In this document: piece after piece, positions 1 through 9,271 of the stretch
How the letters are laid out: every line of letters begins with the position of its first letter
Position numbering within the stretch: position 1 is the first letter of the stretch
Assembly (NCBI GenBank): GCA_018398765.1
Contig: JAHBMJ010003402.1
Coordinates: 64,001-89,451, forward strand
DNA length: 25,451 nt
Reading direction: 5' to 3'
From: Chromera velia
Lineage: Eukaryota; Sar; Chromeraceae
The notes under the pieces: model-generated
The model's input: only the letters and a program-made list of their open reading frames with translations
Databases searched by the model: none
Told to the model about the DNA's origin: nothing
Program-made: the position numbers and the translations under genes

Positions 1-460
1 GCATTTGACAAAACCAACTGCAAAAAGGAATTCATGAATACCAAAACCAACAGAGACAGTAACGGGAATCGCCCCGTTTTGTTCTCCATTTCTGGTCCAC
101 GCTCTGTTCTGTTCTGTGGGGAGAACGGAAAGCTCTGTAGGGTCTGTTCACGCTAGTTGCACGTCATACATCTTTATCCTTGGCAGTACGCGCGCACTTT
201 TCTTACGCCGTGTGCGCATTAGGGGCGACTCTCTCTGCCTGTGCACGCTTTTTCATTTGCATCTGCGAAATAGCGACTTGCGATGACGAGTTTCAAGCGG
301 TAAAGAGACACAAGCAGTGGGAGCAAAAAGAACGTGGAGGCGTAAGCGAAAGAGTGCCATACAGCATAAGCGTTCGTATTTGTAGTGTGCTGTATTACGA
401 ATACACAAATTGTGTGTGTCACTATTTGTGCATGAATATTGTCGTCTGCTGATGCTGCAG

Positions 461-684
461 AACTGGAACTGGCAGCTTCGAGAGAGGGCGGCCGCCTTGC
501 CACCAAACGAGCCCAAGGCCTCACCCGTGGCATGAAGAGAAAGGAAGAGGAGAGAGAGGGGATTCGTAGGAGAGAAACGAAGAGGGGGCGGAGAAGGAGA
601 GAACGAGAGGACTTAAGTATCGCCAGCTACATCCAAGAAATTAAGGCAGGGGGCGTGGCTCTCTTCTACTGGATAACTGACTGA
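461..684 (+). CDS. Possible coding exon, unknown protein
   Basis: After an acceptor-like gatgctgcag, the plus strand reads openly to a stop at 682-684. It gives an Ala/Leu start (LELAASREGG), a strongly basic and acidic middle, and a hydrophobic end (IKAGGVALFYW). No family is recognised and no start codon is evident, so this would be an internal or terminal exon. The first 75 bases also read openly on the minus strand, so the orientation is not settled. The Arg/Glu-rich middle comes from a purine-rich GAGA stretch and may not be coding. Confidence 0.22.
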
Positions 685-691
685 CTGTCTG

Positions 692-781
692 AAGGCGATT
701 GCCCTGCCGTAACAAAACTGCGCAAGAACGTCAGATACCGGCCTTTCAGAGAAGAGACGGCAAAGGCCTGTACACTTAGGG
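692..781 (+). CDS. Possible coding exon ending at a gtaagc donor
   Basis: The plus strand reads DCPAVTKLRKNVRYRPFREE and continues for about 8 residues before a donor-like gggtaagc at 781/782, ending in phase 1. The composition looks protein-like, and this stretch has no simple repeat to explain its openness. The upstream boundary is not clear: a candidate acceptor lies near 691, in ctgtctgaag. It could belong to the same transcript as the segment at 461-684. No family is recognised. Confidence 0.22.
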
Positions 782-1270
782 GTAAGCAAGATTTGTGCAT
801 GGTCATGCAAGAGGTATCGTCGAGCTTCTCGCCTTCGTTCCTTGGTCGCTTGCTTCACGATGACCTCTTCATTCCCCGATCAGATCCGTTCCGCTCGAAT
901 GCATGCAGTTCGAAAGAAAGACGGGAGGAAAAGAGGCAGAAGTGAATGAATGGGTGGATGAATGAATGATGGAAGGCGAGGTCTGTGGGTCAGACAGAAA
1001 CTTTGGGGAGGGAGGGAGTTAGAGGATGGGCGGGCAAGCAAGCTGCTTCCTTCCATGGCGGGAGAAGAGGAGAGGGGAGGAGATGAGACTGGATTCAGTG
1101 ATCGAAGGTGCAAAGAATGGGGGGAATCTGAAGAATGAATGAATGCGTGAGTGTCGTGTCTATTTCTTTTGGATTTCGTGTCATGCATGTGGCCCATGTA
1201 AGCGCCGTTCCTTTTGCTTAATCGATTCTTTTGAGCTCTTCTTCTCTTCTTCCGTCCCATGCTGTCTTAG

Positions 1271-1391
1271 ACTGCCGGATCATGGCAGAGATAATCAGTC
1301 TCTGTCCGGCTCCTTTGCGTGGTTTGATGCCATCGTTTGTTTGCCTGTCTGTGTTCCTGTTATTTCTCGCAGTCGTCGTTCGAGTTCGTGC
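1271..1391 (+). CDS. Possible exon with a hydrophobic segment
   Basis: It follows a good acceptor (ccatgctgtcttag) and ends at a consensus donor (gtaagt). Inside is an ATG at 1282 followed by MAEIISLCPAP and a stretch of about 20 hydrophobic residues rich in Val, Leu and Phe, which could be a membrane segment. Pyrimidine-rich intron sequence also translates to Leu/Phe/Val, so the hydrophobicity is weak evidence. Two good splice sites at the right spacing are the main support. Confidence 0.18.
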
Positions 1392-1497
1392 GTAAGTTGG
1401 TGAGTCTTTTTTCAGTGCGTGATCCGATGCTCAAGAAGAAACGAGAGGGGAGAGCAGAGAAGCGAAGAGAATGACGTGCGAGCGACAGAAAGACGGA

Positions 1498-1500
<3 letters not shown>

Positions 1501-1551
<51 letters not shown>

Positions 1552-1552
1552 A
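1501..1552. repeat. (CA)15 followed by (GA)11 compound microsatellite
   Basis: Thirty bases of perfect CA are followed directly by about 22 bases of GA, then imperfect GAAA/GAGA to about 1580. The same CA-then-GA order recurs at 4865-4943 and 16705-16755, and its complement (CT then GT) at 21108-21186 and 23343-23384. Confidence 0.95.
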
Positions 1553-1780
1553 AGAAAGAGAGAAAGAGACAGAGAGACAAGACCAACAGACAAGACAGAG
1601 GGGCACTGTGGGGGACAAGAGGGCGTATCCAGCAGAAAAGGAGGAAGGGAACTCGAAAGGTGGCGACACAATTTGGAAGGGGGGGGTTTCCATTGCGTTG
1701 CTGTCTGACTGCTGCATGGTTGAAAATATGCTTGGTTGGGGAACGCGCAGACGTATCACATGCAGACGTATCACACCGTA

Positions 1781-1832
1781 TGAATGAATGAATGAATGAA
1801 TGAATGGATGAATGAATGAATGAATGAATGAA
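1781..1832. repeat. (GAAT)n microsatellite
   Basis: About twelve units of GAAT, with one GGAT interruption, follow the sequence caccgtatgaatg. The same tetranucleotide appears at 8129-8164 inside the second AT-rich block and in degenerate form at 940-1145. Confidence 0.95.
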
Positions 1833-2199
1833 TTGAATGAAGAAAGAAAGCAAGAAACAAAGAAAAAGAACAGAAGACAGAGAGAGAAGGCAGTTGAGAA
1901 CAAGACTTGAATCTACTAGTGGACTTGAATTTGTATGCAGAGCTGTACCTGCATGCCACTGGCCAGAGAGAATCGTCTGGCATGCAAGCAAGCTGAGTCC
2001 ATGCTGAGTCCTCTTTGTACCATAGCAACCGGTCGTCCTGCCTGGCTGATCGAGTGGCTAAATGCATTGATGAATGGATGGATAATTGAGGATAAAGACT
2101 GCATAAGTGACAAATCTAGCCACCAATGCACGCAACGCGTTTCACGCTTCGAAGCATGTTATTACAAAGCCTTTAAACGTACCAGAAAGATTGACATGA

Positions 2200-3000
2200 T
2201 TCACTTTTATTAAATGCTGTATAAAAACTCGCAAACAAAAAAGGTATAGTGTAGCATGCACTTCAATGTAGATACTACTACTACTACTGCTGCTGCTAGT
2301 AGTCTGCTACGACAATTACTACTGCTACTGGTTATTACTGGTCCTATCAGTACTACCACAGTAGTATCACGTACTAAACTAACAAATTTAACTCTTAAAG
2401 TAATAATTCTCAATCTTTGTTAGATAGTTACGCTATACACCCCACTGTATATATAGTAGCCTTCCTTATAAACCTGGATAAGTGATAACTTATAAGTGAT
2501 TTAGTTTTACCCGAGAAGCTCCTACTAGAGCTTATAATTTCATTGATCCAGATTAGTTTCATTAAGATGCCACTCAAGCTATAAGACTTCATTCTAGACT
2601 TCACCTTAGAGTTTATCCATGATCCATGTGATTTTGAATTCATTATTCCTGGCATTGTTCATTCATAGTATAATTATAGAGTTCATGCAAATCTATTATA
2701 GTGCAACCTGGATCGAGTGTTGCTTTGAGTACAACTAAGAACTAGACTAAGAAGCACTTACTAAAACCATTATTTATAGCTTATAGACAACTACTTACCA
2801 TTTTACTATGTTCTAAATTGATTATTTGTTAGTATTTGTTAGATTCATTCACTAGTTCATTCATTAAGTACATGATAGGTTGATAGATTTAATATGCATT
2901 ATAGGTGCCTCACGATTATCTTCAACGGTTAAATGTTACGGTTACCACAGGCCCAGAGTTAGATGTAAGGCATTCTAACCTATTAATACACAGGCTGCAC
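2200..3000. other. AT-rich block of unknown origin
   Basis: From about 2200 to 3000 the sequence turns sharply A+T-rich, with many TTAT, TTAG and ATTA words. It loses the CA/GA/CTTT repeats seen elsewhere. It begins with a CTA/CTG triplet tract (2273-2300) and contains tactaccacagtagta, a short hairpin. No convincing ORF, terminal inverted repeat or target-site duplication could be seen by eye. It lies just beyond the 3' end of the minus-strand gene at 3014-5337. It could be a decayed mobile element, an organelle-derived insert or plain AT-rich spacer. Confidence 0.6.
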
Positions 3001-3013
3001 CACACAGCCGTCC

Positions 3014-4888
3014 TTACGGCTCATCCCAGCACCTCGTCGCGTTGTCATGGGCAAAGCCGCCGAGAATGAGGTTGAGAAGCTCCACTGGAAGCTCCTTGCA
3101 CGTCTGTCGATCTGCCTGTCTATCTGACTCTAGCTGCATGGATCCGGTTCCCAGGGTTAATTACCTGATTAGAGCTCCGACCTGGACGAGCCTGAGACCC
3201 CCCAACCTCGAATGCTGCTGCCCGCTGAGGGCCATCCGACGCCCCCACCTCCGGAGAAGATCCCCCCCCCCGAACTACTAGCTCCAGTACCCCCCCTTTG
3301 AAAGTGTTGGAGCTGCGCCCACTGGTCCCCATTCACGGCTTGTGAAACGAACTGCACCACCACCATCACCCAGACTGTCACAGTGTCCTCCACTTGCTGC
3401 GCCGTCTCAGAGGCAGTACCAAACATTTTTCGGGTGTCCCCTGTCGAGACCATTCCTCTGCAAACACAATGAACAATCATCCAAGCACATGCATAACGGC
3501 ACAAAATAACCGGGAACAGCATTTGTCTTTTATGTCGAGGTCATCCATGCTTCTGCAGACGCATACGATCGGAACTCAAATGCATTGCTCAATGAAATGA
3601 AGCCGTGCTGAAAGTCATGCGAACCTCCCAACCGACACCGACTTACATTTTCTGAAGCAGTGAATGCAAAGGAGAGGAAGGAGAAATCGAGGCAGAGAGA
3701 CAGCAAAAAAACCGAAGAGACCGACTACAACACAGACAGACGAATCTACGCAAAAGACTTTGACTGAAGGAACACCCACACAACCTCCCCCCCCACAGAG
3801 ACATCTTGCTACACAATCAAGAATACCGACACAGAAAGAACGGACCCGAACGAGACTCCCGCTTTGCACAGATAGAAGAGAACGACAGCACAAATCAACC
3901 ACGATGTATGTTTGAGCAAATAATTCCAAAGGCCAGTGACGACAAGCCACCTGCAAGAAAGTATGTGCGCACACACGGGCTTTCACTCATGGACGACAAT
4001 CACTAGCGTGATCCTGCCTGACGCTATTCATAATACAGGAAGAAAGCCAGGCATAATACAGGAAGAAAGCCGGGCACGCAGGAAGAAAGAACGGGAGAGA
4101 CAAGGAAGTTGCATGAAGAACGACAAGGAGAAGCCGATAGATGCCGTCAAGTTGATAGACGTGAAGGGATTTCGGGGAAAAGCGAAAAAGAAAAAGACAC
4201 ATGCAGCCACACAGCCTTGGACATGGATGGCAGTGACACACGCGCATGCAGGCACTTCGCACGTCTTAGCACAAAGCACATGCAGAACAAAGTGAAGAAA
4301 AGACTTACGTCAACACAAGCACCCAACCGCCCAATCACCTGCCCCCCTCACCCCCACCCCCCCACACACGCACACGACAAACAGATCGTCTTTTCTCTCT
4401 CTTTTTCTCAGACAGACTATATCATCTTTTCTTCACTTCACTACAGACAGACAGACAGACAGACTGCATGGTTTCTTTCCCTCCTTTTTGTCATGAACAC
4501 AACAGGCACAAGGAAGAAAGCAACAAAGAAAGAAAGAAAGGCAGACAGGCAGACAGGCAGACAGAGACAAAACACTGGAAACGACTGACAGCCAGAGAGC
4601 GTCTTCCATCAGCACAAACACCACGTTCCCTGCCAGGAGCAGCTGTTGCGCCTGCGGATGTTCTCTCATCACCTGGAACAGTTGCAGGGCGTTGGTCTTC
4701 ATGCCCTCCAATCCAACAAAGAGCGCCGTTTGAAAAAAAGACCCTGCAGAGAGAAAACGGGGCACGCAGGCAGGAAAGCAATCCTGTCTCGGAAGGGTCT
4801 CCCTATTATCATTGTGCATCCCATCGCGTTTCTCCTGCGCCCTCTGTTTGCAAAAAAAACAAACCACACATACACACACACACACAGA

Positions 4889-4946
<58 letters not shown>

Positions 4947-5337
4947 CTCACAGACACGCAGACAGAGCAAGACACCAACACCCGGACACACAGGTAGGAA
5001 GACAGTAGTGGAGAGTCCGCGAGAGTTGCGCCAAGGCTTCCGATGCAACCGGCTTCCAAACAGGTTGCTCGTCAAGAAGACTGGCAGGGGGAGACGGATC
5101 TTAGTATCGGAGGAACAGGCGAAACATGAACTCACAAAGAGGACTGGGCAGTCCAGGACAGGAGACGGCATCTTCACTCGGTGGTCGCACTCTCTCCCAC
5201 GGCGGCGTGTTGCGCAGGGCCTGCTGGTGTTCGGTCACGGAAAGGTGTTCATGACAGCCAATCACCTGGAGGTGCGAGAACACCGAGACGCCCAACAGGA
5301 AGATCACAGCTACCCATGCGATGAAGGAACCCGACAT
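3014..5337 (-). CDS. Multi-exon gene, probable membrane protein, family uncertain
   Basis: Exons (minus strand) joined by matching phase: 5337-5136, 5080-~4990, 4743-4590, 3457-3165, 3103-3014. The start ATG (5337-5335) opens MSGSFIAWVAVIFLLGVSVF, a signal-anchor-like hydrophobic segment. Intron 1 is only 55 nt, with donor gtgagt, a TACTAAG branch-like site and acceptor cccctgccag. The third exon encodes a Leu/Gln-rich helix (MREHPQAQQLLLAG) running into VVFVLMEDALW. The fourth begins with MVSTGDTRKMFG and holds a second hydrophobic stretch (TVTVWVMVVVQFV), then a Gly/Ser-rich part. The last exon reads CKELPVELLNLILGGF and ends in a stop at 3016-3014. The spacing of a helix, a D/E-x-x-x-W-L-G-like segment and a second hydrophobic helix faintly recalls PEX11, but I do not assign it. 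Within exon 4 the frame must slip by one base near a run of G (see findings). The exact end of exon 2 and its join to exon 3 are uncertain. Confidence 0.6.
3458..4589 (-). other. Large intron of the minus-strand membrane-protein gene
   Basis: About 1.1 kb between the gtcagt donor after exon 3 and the acceptor attgtgtttgcag before exon 4. It holds a 23-bp direct duplication near 4027-4073 (units sharing ataatacaggaagaaagcc), C-runs at 4345-4375, and CAGA/GAAA/GACAGGCA repeats at 4443-4570. I see no conserved coding inside it. Confidence 0.5.
4865..4943. repeat. (CA)n(GA)n compound microsatellite in an intron
   Basis: About 24 bases of CA repeat are followed by about 55 bases of GA repeat with one CAGA break. 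It lies between exons 2 and 3 of the minus-strand gene. In the sense of that transcript it is (CT)n(GT)n, the same orientation as the repeats in the FAM135 introns. Confidence 0.95.
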
Positions 5338-6028
5338 AGTATGCACGCCTTGCAGCCACTGAATTTGGTCGGCCGGGAGACGTCCTCTACATGCAAGTTG
5401 AGTTGTCATACAGTACATGCAACGTAAGCGCCTGTCCTCTTAGTCTCAGACAATCATCCTCCACAGCTCGATCTTTTCTTCGTAAGAATGTGCATCTCTG
5501 CTGTCTGCTACCAGTCAGAGAGTGAGGATCGATCCAAGGCAGGCTGAGGCGATCATTCGAATGATCACTATAAAGCTCGAGCAATGATTGTGCGCATGTG
5601 ACAAAAAAACTTCTGTCCGCGTTCGCGAGCGCGCGCGCAGGAAATTTCGCGCGAAAGTCTGCATGCATTTCCATGGCATACATCGATCATTCCCCCGGCC
5701 CGAAAAAAATATTAATATGCATGCATGCACATCTATATATATACACATGCACTTGAAGTACAATATATCCTCTTTTCGATGAAGTCTTAACTAATCGCAA
5801 CGTCTTCAATCGGCAAAACAGCTAGTGCAGTGCGCTCTCTCTCTGTGTTGGCCTCTCTCTGCTCTTGGGATGTTCAGTAAGGGCAAAAGAAGTTCTCTGA
5901 CGAGCAACACTTGTGCAAACGATGCAGTCCCGAGTGCAGAACGATTTTCTCAGTCGATCCGTGTAGCCAGGCTCTTCAAGAAGAACATTCAAATTCGACA
6001 AAATCTCCATTAAGCTTCACACATCACA
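5338..6028. promoter_or_regulatory. Divergent intergenic region between two gene starts
   Basis: This 0.69-kb spacer separates the 5' end of the minus-strand membrane-protein gene (ATG at 5337) from the ATG of the 364-residue plus-strand gene (6029). It holds several TGCATGC words (5661-5667 and a longer TGCATGCATGC at about 5717-5728), an alternating tatatata segment at 5735-5742, and a CG/GC-rich patch (gttcgcgagcgcgcgcgc) at 5620-5638. TGCATGC is a known ApiAP2-type motif in apicomplexans; its role here is inferred. The 5' leader of the plus gene probably lies in 5820-6028. Confidence 0.5.
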
Positions 6029-7123
6029 ATGTACTATGCATACGACACTTCGACATCCCCAGTGCTTCAACCAGAGTACGTCTCCTATCCAGCAGTTCAG
6101 AGCCCCCAGCCTCAGATCTATCCGCACTCTGCCCCTACAGCTGCGACACAACCCCCCGCCACCCACGCACTGGCCCCCGAAGTCCAGTACATCACTCGGC
6201 CTTACGACCAAATCCCTTACTTCAATGGGCCCTCTCAGATGACGACAACTTATGCAGCGGACCCGAGGTCGATTACGGCTGCCAATCCCCGACAGACTAC
6301 TGGGGCCGTCAACGAAGAGCCCCCCCCCACCCAGCGCTTTGCCCCGACCTTTGACGAAAACGGCAAGCAGCGGCCCTGGACGGGTATCGGCCCATACGGA
6401 GACATCTCTCCCCGGTGGGTTGCCAAGAAGAAGACGCCTTGGGGGTGGCAGCTGGACACCCCCGGCGCCGCCCACAACGAGTGGGTCCCCGTCTACGACC
6501 CCCCTCCTCCGGGAGACCCCAACACTGTACCGCCCAACAATTCTGGCCCGGCTCTATGGGAGAAGGCGTACTTCTTCGGGAGGGTCAAAGAAGATCGGCT
6601 GCTTGGGAAGAGGTTCGAAGTAGACCTCATAGAGAACCCCCCTGCACCGATTGTCCACAAAGTCTTTTCCAGAGGAGCAAGACGCGAGCCGGAGATCTCT
6701 AAGTGGCAGACGTGGCTCAACAAAATCTCCTGTGGGATGACCCGGCTACCCCCCCAGGGATTGACCGCAGCAGACCTCGAGCGAATGAACCAGAAGGAAT
6801 TGGAGGAAAGGAGAAAGAACGCACAGGCCGAGAGGGAAAGAGAGAGACAGGAAGTTGCTGAAGCTGCGCAGTATGGCAGGCGGATGAGTGGCGGCGCCTT
6901 TCGTTTTGTGCCGCCTGTGCAGCCCGACCCACAGGGAGCCTTCTCAGAAGTCTCTGAGCACACAGAAGCTCAAACAGAAACGGGATATAGAGCACAACCG
7001 ACACCCCAGCCTACTCCCCTACCGACCCCATCACAGTCGCTTGCACCCTCATCGATAAGAGCACCGAAAAACACATTTGGAGAGCCCAGATCGGCCGGTG
7101 CCTCTGAGTATGGAGATTGGTGA
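6029..7123 (+). CDS. Conserved-looking 364-residue protein, function unknown
   Basis: This is an intact single-exon ORF from ATG (context cacaATGt) to TGA. Residues 1-100 are rich in Pro, Tyr, Gln and Thr (MYYAYDTSTSPVLQ) and probably disordered. About 105-230 form the most ordered-looking core, rich in Trp, Gly and Pro: RPWTGIGPYGDISPRWV, TPWGWQLDTPG, ALWEKAYFFGRVKEDRLLGK, FEVDLIENPPAP, KWQTWLNKISCGM. About 240-290 is a highly charged helix (LERMNQKELEERRKNAQAER) that may form a coiled coil. The C-terminal 75 residues are again low-complexity (Pro-Thr-Pro-Gln repeats). No signal peptide or membrane segment is seen. The layout resembles cytoskeletal or pellicle-associated proteins of alveolates, but that is only an impression. 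Codon use is GC-rich at third positions, which supports coding. The lack of introns contrasts with both large neighbours. Confidence 0.85.
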   Translation: MYYAYDTSTSPVLQPEYVSYPAVQSPQPQIYPHSAPTAATQPPATHALAPEVQYITRPYDQIPYFNGPSQMTTTYAADPRSITAANPRQTTGAVNEEPPPTQRFAPTFDENGKQRPWTGIGPYGDISPRWVAKKKTPWGWQLDTPGAAHNEWVPVYDPPPPGDPNTVPPNNSGPALWEKAYFFGRVKEDRLLGKRFEVDLIENPPAPIVHKVFSRGARREPEISKWQTWLNKISCGMTRLPPQGLTAADLERMNQKELEERRKNAQAERERERQEVAEAAQYGRRMSGGAFRFVPPVQPDPQGAFSEVSEHTEAQTETGYRAQPTPQPTPLPTPSQSLAPSSIRAPKNTFGEPRSAGASEYGDW

Positions 7124-7634
7124 TCGTCCGATCTGGTCAAATAGGTATTTGGTCAGTATGCTTAGACTGCACGTGTATGATGTGCGTATACAATTTGTGT
7201 GTGTGTGTGTGTGTGTGTCTGTGTGTGTGTGTTTGTCGCCCTCTGATGCTTGAAGGGGACAGGAAGGGAAGCATCCTCGGTCGAGACGGACGAGCGCACA
7301 AAGAGAAAGAGAGACAGGCAGGAAGACACAAACCCCGCTAGAGAATTCCTTCCTTCCGTCGACTTCTGTTGGGTGGAACGCAGAACGCCAAAAAAAAGAA
7401 TCATCAGGAAACAAAGAAGGCCTCTTCACTTTGAACACCTCACAAATGGAATCTTCCTCCACACCTGCCCTTGATGGACTCCTACTTCTGCTTTGCCATC
7501 CATTTTTGAAGGAGGATGAGTTCAGACAAATGGCCTAGCTGAAAGTACCGGTCGCCCCTTTGAGCTTTTTGCACTTGAAATGAACGCATTGCATGTCTGG
7601 ACCTGTTCCTGCAGGAGGCAACCTTCATTGCCGC
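7124..7634. other. 3' flank with a GT microsatellite
   Basis: Downstream of the 364-residue gene is a (GT)n tract at 7196-7231, then GA/AGACAGG-rich sequence to about 7330. I see no supported gene in it. A polyadenylation site could not be placed. Confidence 0.5.
7196..7231. repeat. (GT)n microsatellite
   Basis: About eighteen GT units with one CT break, 70 bases past the stop codon of the 364-residue gene. Confidence 0.95.
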
Positions 7635-7856
7635 CTAGCTTTTGATTGGAGCGCTGCAGCTGCAGAACAGGCGGGAATGCATGGGGCGGCCGGAAAATCC
7701 GTCGGGGGACATGAAGAACGTCATGAATGTCGTTTGGGTCTGAATTAATTGCGATAGTGGACCCTTGTGCTCTGCTCTGAAGTGCACAGTTTTTTGCTCA
7801 CTGGCAAGACGGGAAAAGACTTTGGACATCCACGCTGTGTCAATCACCCCATTCAC
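7635..7856 (-). CDS. Possible terminal exon, unknown protein
   Basis: The minus strand reads openly for 73 residues to a TAG at 7637-7635, with unbiased composition (IDTAWMSKVFSRLASEQK and later FMTFFMSPDGFSGR, LFCSCSAPIKS). The upstream edge coincides with a possible acceptor (gacgcaag). It may be the last exon of the same transcript as 8653-8863, with the AT-rich block as intron, but the phases I tried did not match. No family is recognised. Confidence 0.28.
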   Translation of the reverse strand: MNGVIDTAWMSKVFSRLASEQKTVHFRAEHKGPLSQLIQTQTTFMTFFMSPDGFSGRPMHSRLFCSCSAPIKS

Positions 7857-7869
7857 CCCCTTGCGTCTT

Positions 7870-8650
7870 TAAGTCGCCGTGACGGGACAATTTTCTCTGA
7901 TCATTACAATGTATGATAATTGATTGGTTAGAATTCGGTTCAGTTTACTAACCTTTCAATGAAATCACTGGCATGCAAATCAAAAATGTTTTTAAACTTT
8001 GAACCTTAGCTAGTTTGTTCAAGTTAATCATTCAATTCAAGTTATAATGATTCTTTAAAGTCTTTCACCTTCTTAATTCTGAGTCTTGACTTCTCGTTTG
8101 ACCTTTTGCAAATGCACCAAAAACTTGTGAATGAATGAATGAATGAATGAATGAATGAATGAATAACTATAGCTTTATTTTACACTTTTTTATATTTAAG
8201 TTGTTTATTTTAAAATGATTCATTTATCTAGTCTAAAGCTTAATTTTATGCAGTGATATGCTCTTTGTAACATCTACTTTATCATCTTTAAAATCATGTT
8301 TTTATCAACAAATACCAAAGCTACTATTGTTCAAAGCCTAGTTCAAAGCCGACGGTTTAAGCCGCATCATGCTAAGTAAATTAAATTTATCTTGTGTGTT
8401 TAAAAATATTTAAAGCTTTTAAATTTTATTGTTCTGTCTGTAAGTAAACCACTACTAGCCATAGTACTAGCCTGAATTGACTTGAAATAAAACAAATTCA
8501 GTAGTATAATGATCTTAGATCTTTAAAGGAAATGAATAATAATTTCCTACATACAAAATCATGACTGTTTGCCAGATTTGCTGCCAAACCTGAAGAGTTT
8601 TGTATGGTAAGTTATCATTTTTTAAAACAGTTGAAAGCTGACCTAAACTT
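7870..8650. other. Second AT-rich block
   Basis: From about 7870 to 8650 the sequence is A+T-rich with many TTTAAA, CTTTAAA and AATTAA words. It holds a (GAAT)9 run at 8129-8164 and no ORF of note. It resembles the block at 2200-3000 in composition and length and shares actagccatagtactagc-like words with it. By eye I found no long identity or terminal repeats. It lies between two minus-strand exon candidates and might be an intron. Confidence 0.55.
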
Positions 8651-8652
8651 AC

Positions 8653-8863
8653 ACATTGCTAGGGATAAAGACGCGCTGCACTGTTATAGTCTCCATATGA
8701 ATGTCTGTGATTTTGACAATTATTGAAGGAGTACAATACCACTGGCATGCAGTGGCTACCAGTGGTTCTCTCGCTAATTCTTTGGAAACAGCTTTGAACT
8801 GCCATGGAGCAGATCGAGCAACTGGCAGCACTCCAGTTACAGTCCAGTAGCTGGCAGTCGGCT
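8653..8863 (-). CDS. Possible coding exon, unknown protein
   Basis: Between a plausible acceptor (gattggcacacgcag) and a donor gtaagt on the minus strand, 69 codons stay open (ASYWTVTGVLPVARSAPW, FKAVSKELAREPLVATAC, SIIVKITDIHMETITVQR). The reading also hits a TAA just after the donor point, so it could be a terminal exon. The opposite strand carries a competing reading at 8804-8882, so orientation is not proven. No family is recognised. Confidence 0.3.
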
Positions 8864-8882
8864 CTGCGTGTGCCAATCAGAC
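8804..8882 (+). CDS. Alternative plus-strand first exon overlapping the minus-strand candidate
   Basis: An ATG in a strong context (actgccATGG) opens 26 residues, MEQIEQLAALQLQ followed by SSSWQSALRVPIR. It ends exactly at a consensus donor, c/gtaagt, at 8882/8883. No downstream plus-strand exon is evident before the minus-strand gene end at 9272. This and the minus-strand exon exclude each other unless they are sense and antisense. Confidence 0.22.
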
Positions 8883-9271
8883 GTAAGTACTGAGACTAGC
8901 CATGAGAAACAACTTGGATAAGTTTGGGTCTGTTGGCCAGTAGCTGCTCACGGGGCTGTTCAATCAATCCATCTGTCAGTTGCTTGCTCCCTCTCAAATT
9001 CTTGCTCTTTTCCTCGCGTGCACTTTCCCCTCCCCCCCCGGGACCCCCAACGCACAACTGTCCCCCGCATTCCGTAATGACAAGAGAAGGGAAACGATGC
9101 CTTCCATCGAGAAAGCGGGGGNNNNNNNNNNNGGGGGGGGGGGGGGAGGTTTCCTCCGATCTTCTCCCCTCCTCAAAGTCTCCACCTCATGCTGCGCTCG
9201 TCCTCTCCCCTTTCTCCCCCATTTACTCATCCACACAGACAGGCAGGCACTTCCTTTACATGGCAGCTGCG
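8883..9271. other. Spacer with a sequence gap in a G run
   Basis: Pyrimidine-rich spacer beyond the stop codon of the minus-strand repeat-protein gene. At 9122-9132 there are eleven N, flanked by five G and fourteen G, so the assembly failed at a poly-G tract. Nothing else is supported. Confidence 0.6.

Larger units (their letters stand above)
1392..2200. other. Repeat-rich stretch without a supported gene
   Basis: The stretch holds the CA/GA repeat, other purine-rich sequence, a (GAAT)n run at about 1781-1832, and a short direct repeat (cgcagacgtatcaca) near 1747-1777. A segment after tttgtatgcag at about 1938-2060 reads openly on the plus strand (for example LARENRLACKQAESML). It lacks a convincing donor or a family match, so I do not call a gene. 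Confidence 0.5.

Noticed and set aside
3014-3103. F-box reading of ELPVELLNLIL
   Set aside because: Only the first helix-like pattern is present and the protein ends 18 residues later.
3014-5337. PEX11 identity for the minus-strand membrane protein
   Set aside because: The likeness is limited to one helix pattern and a W-L-G segment. The N-terminal and C-terminal parts do not fit.
4468-5427. A 319-residue plus-strand open frame
   Set aside because: It crosses the CA/GA repeat and lies antisense to clear minus-strand exons with better composition and splice sites.
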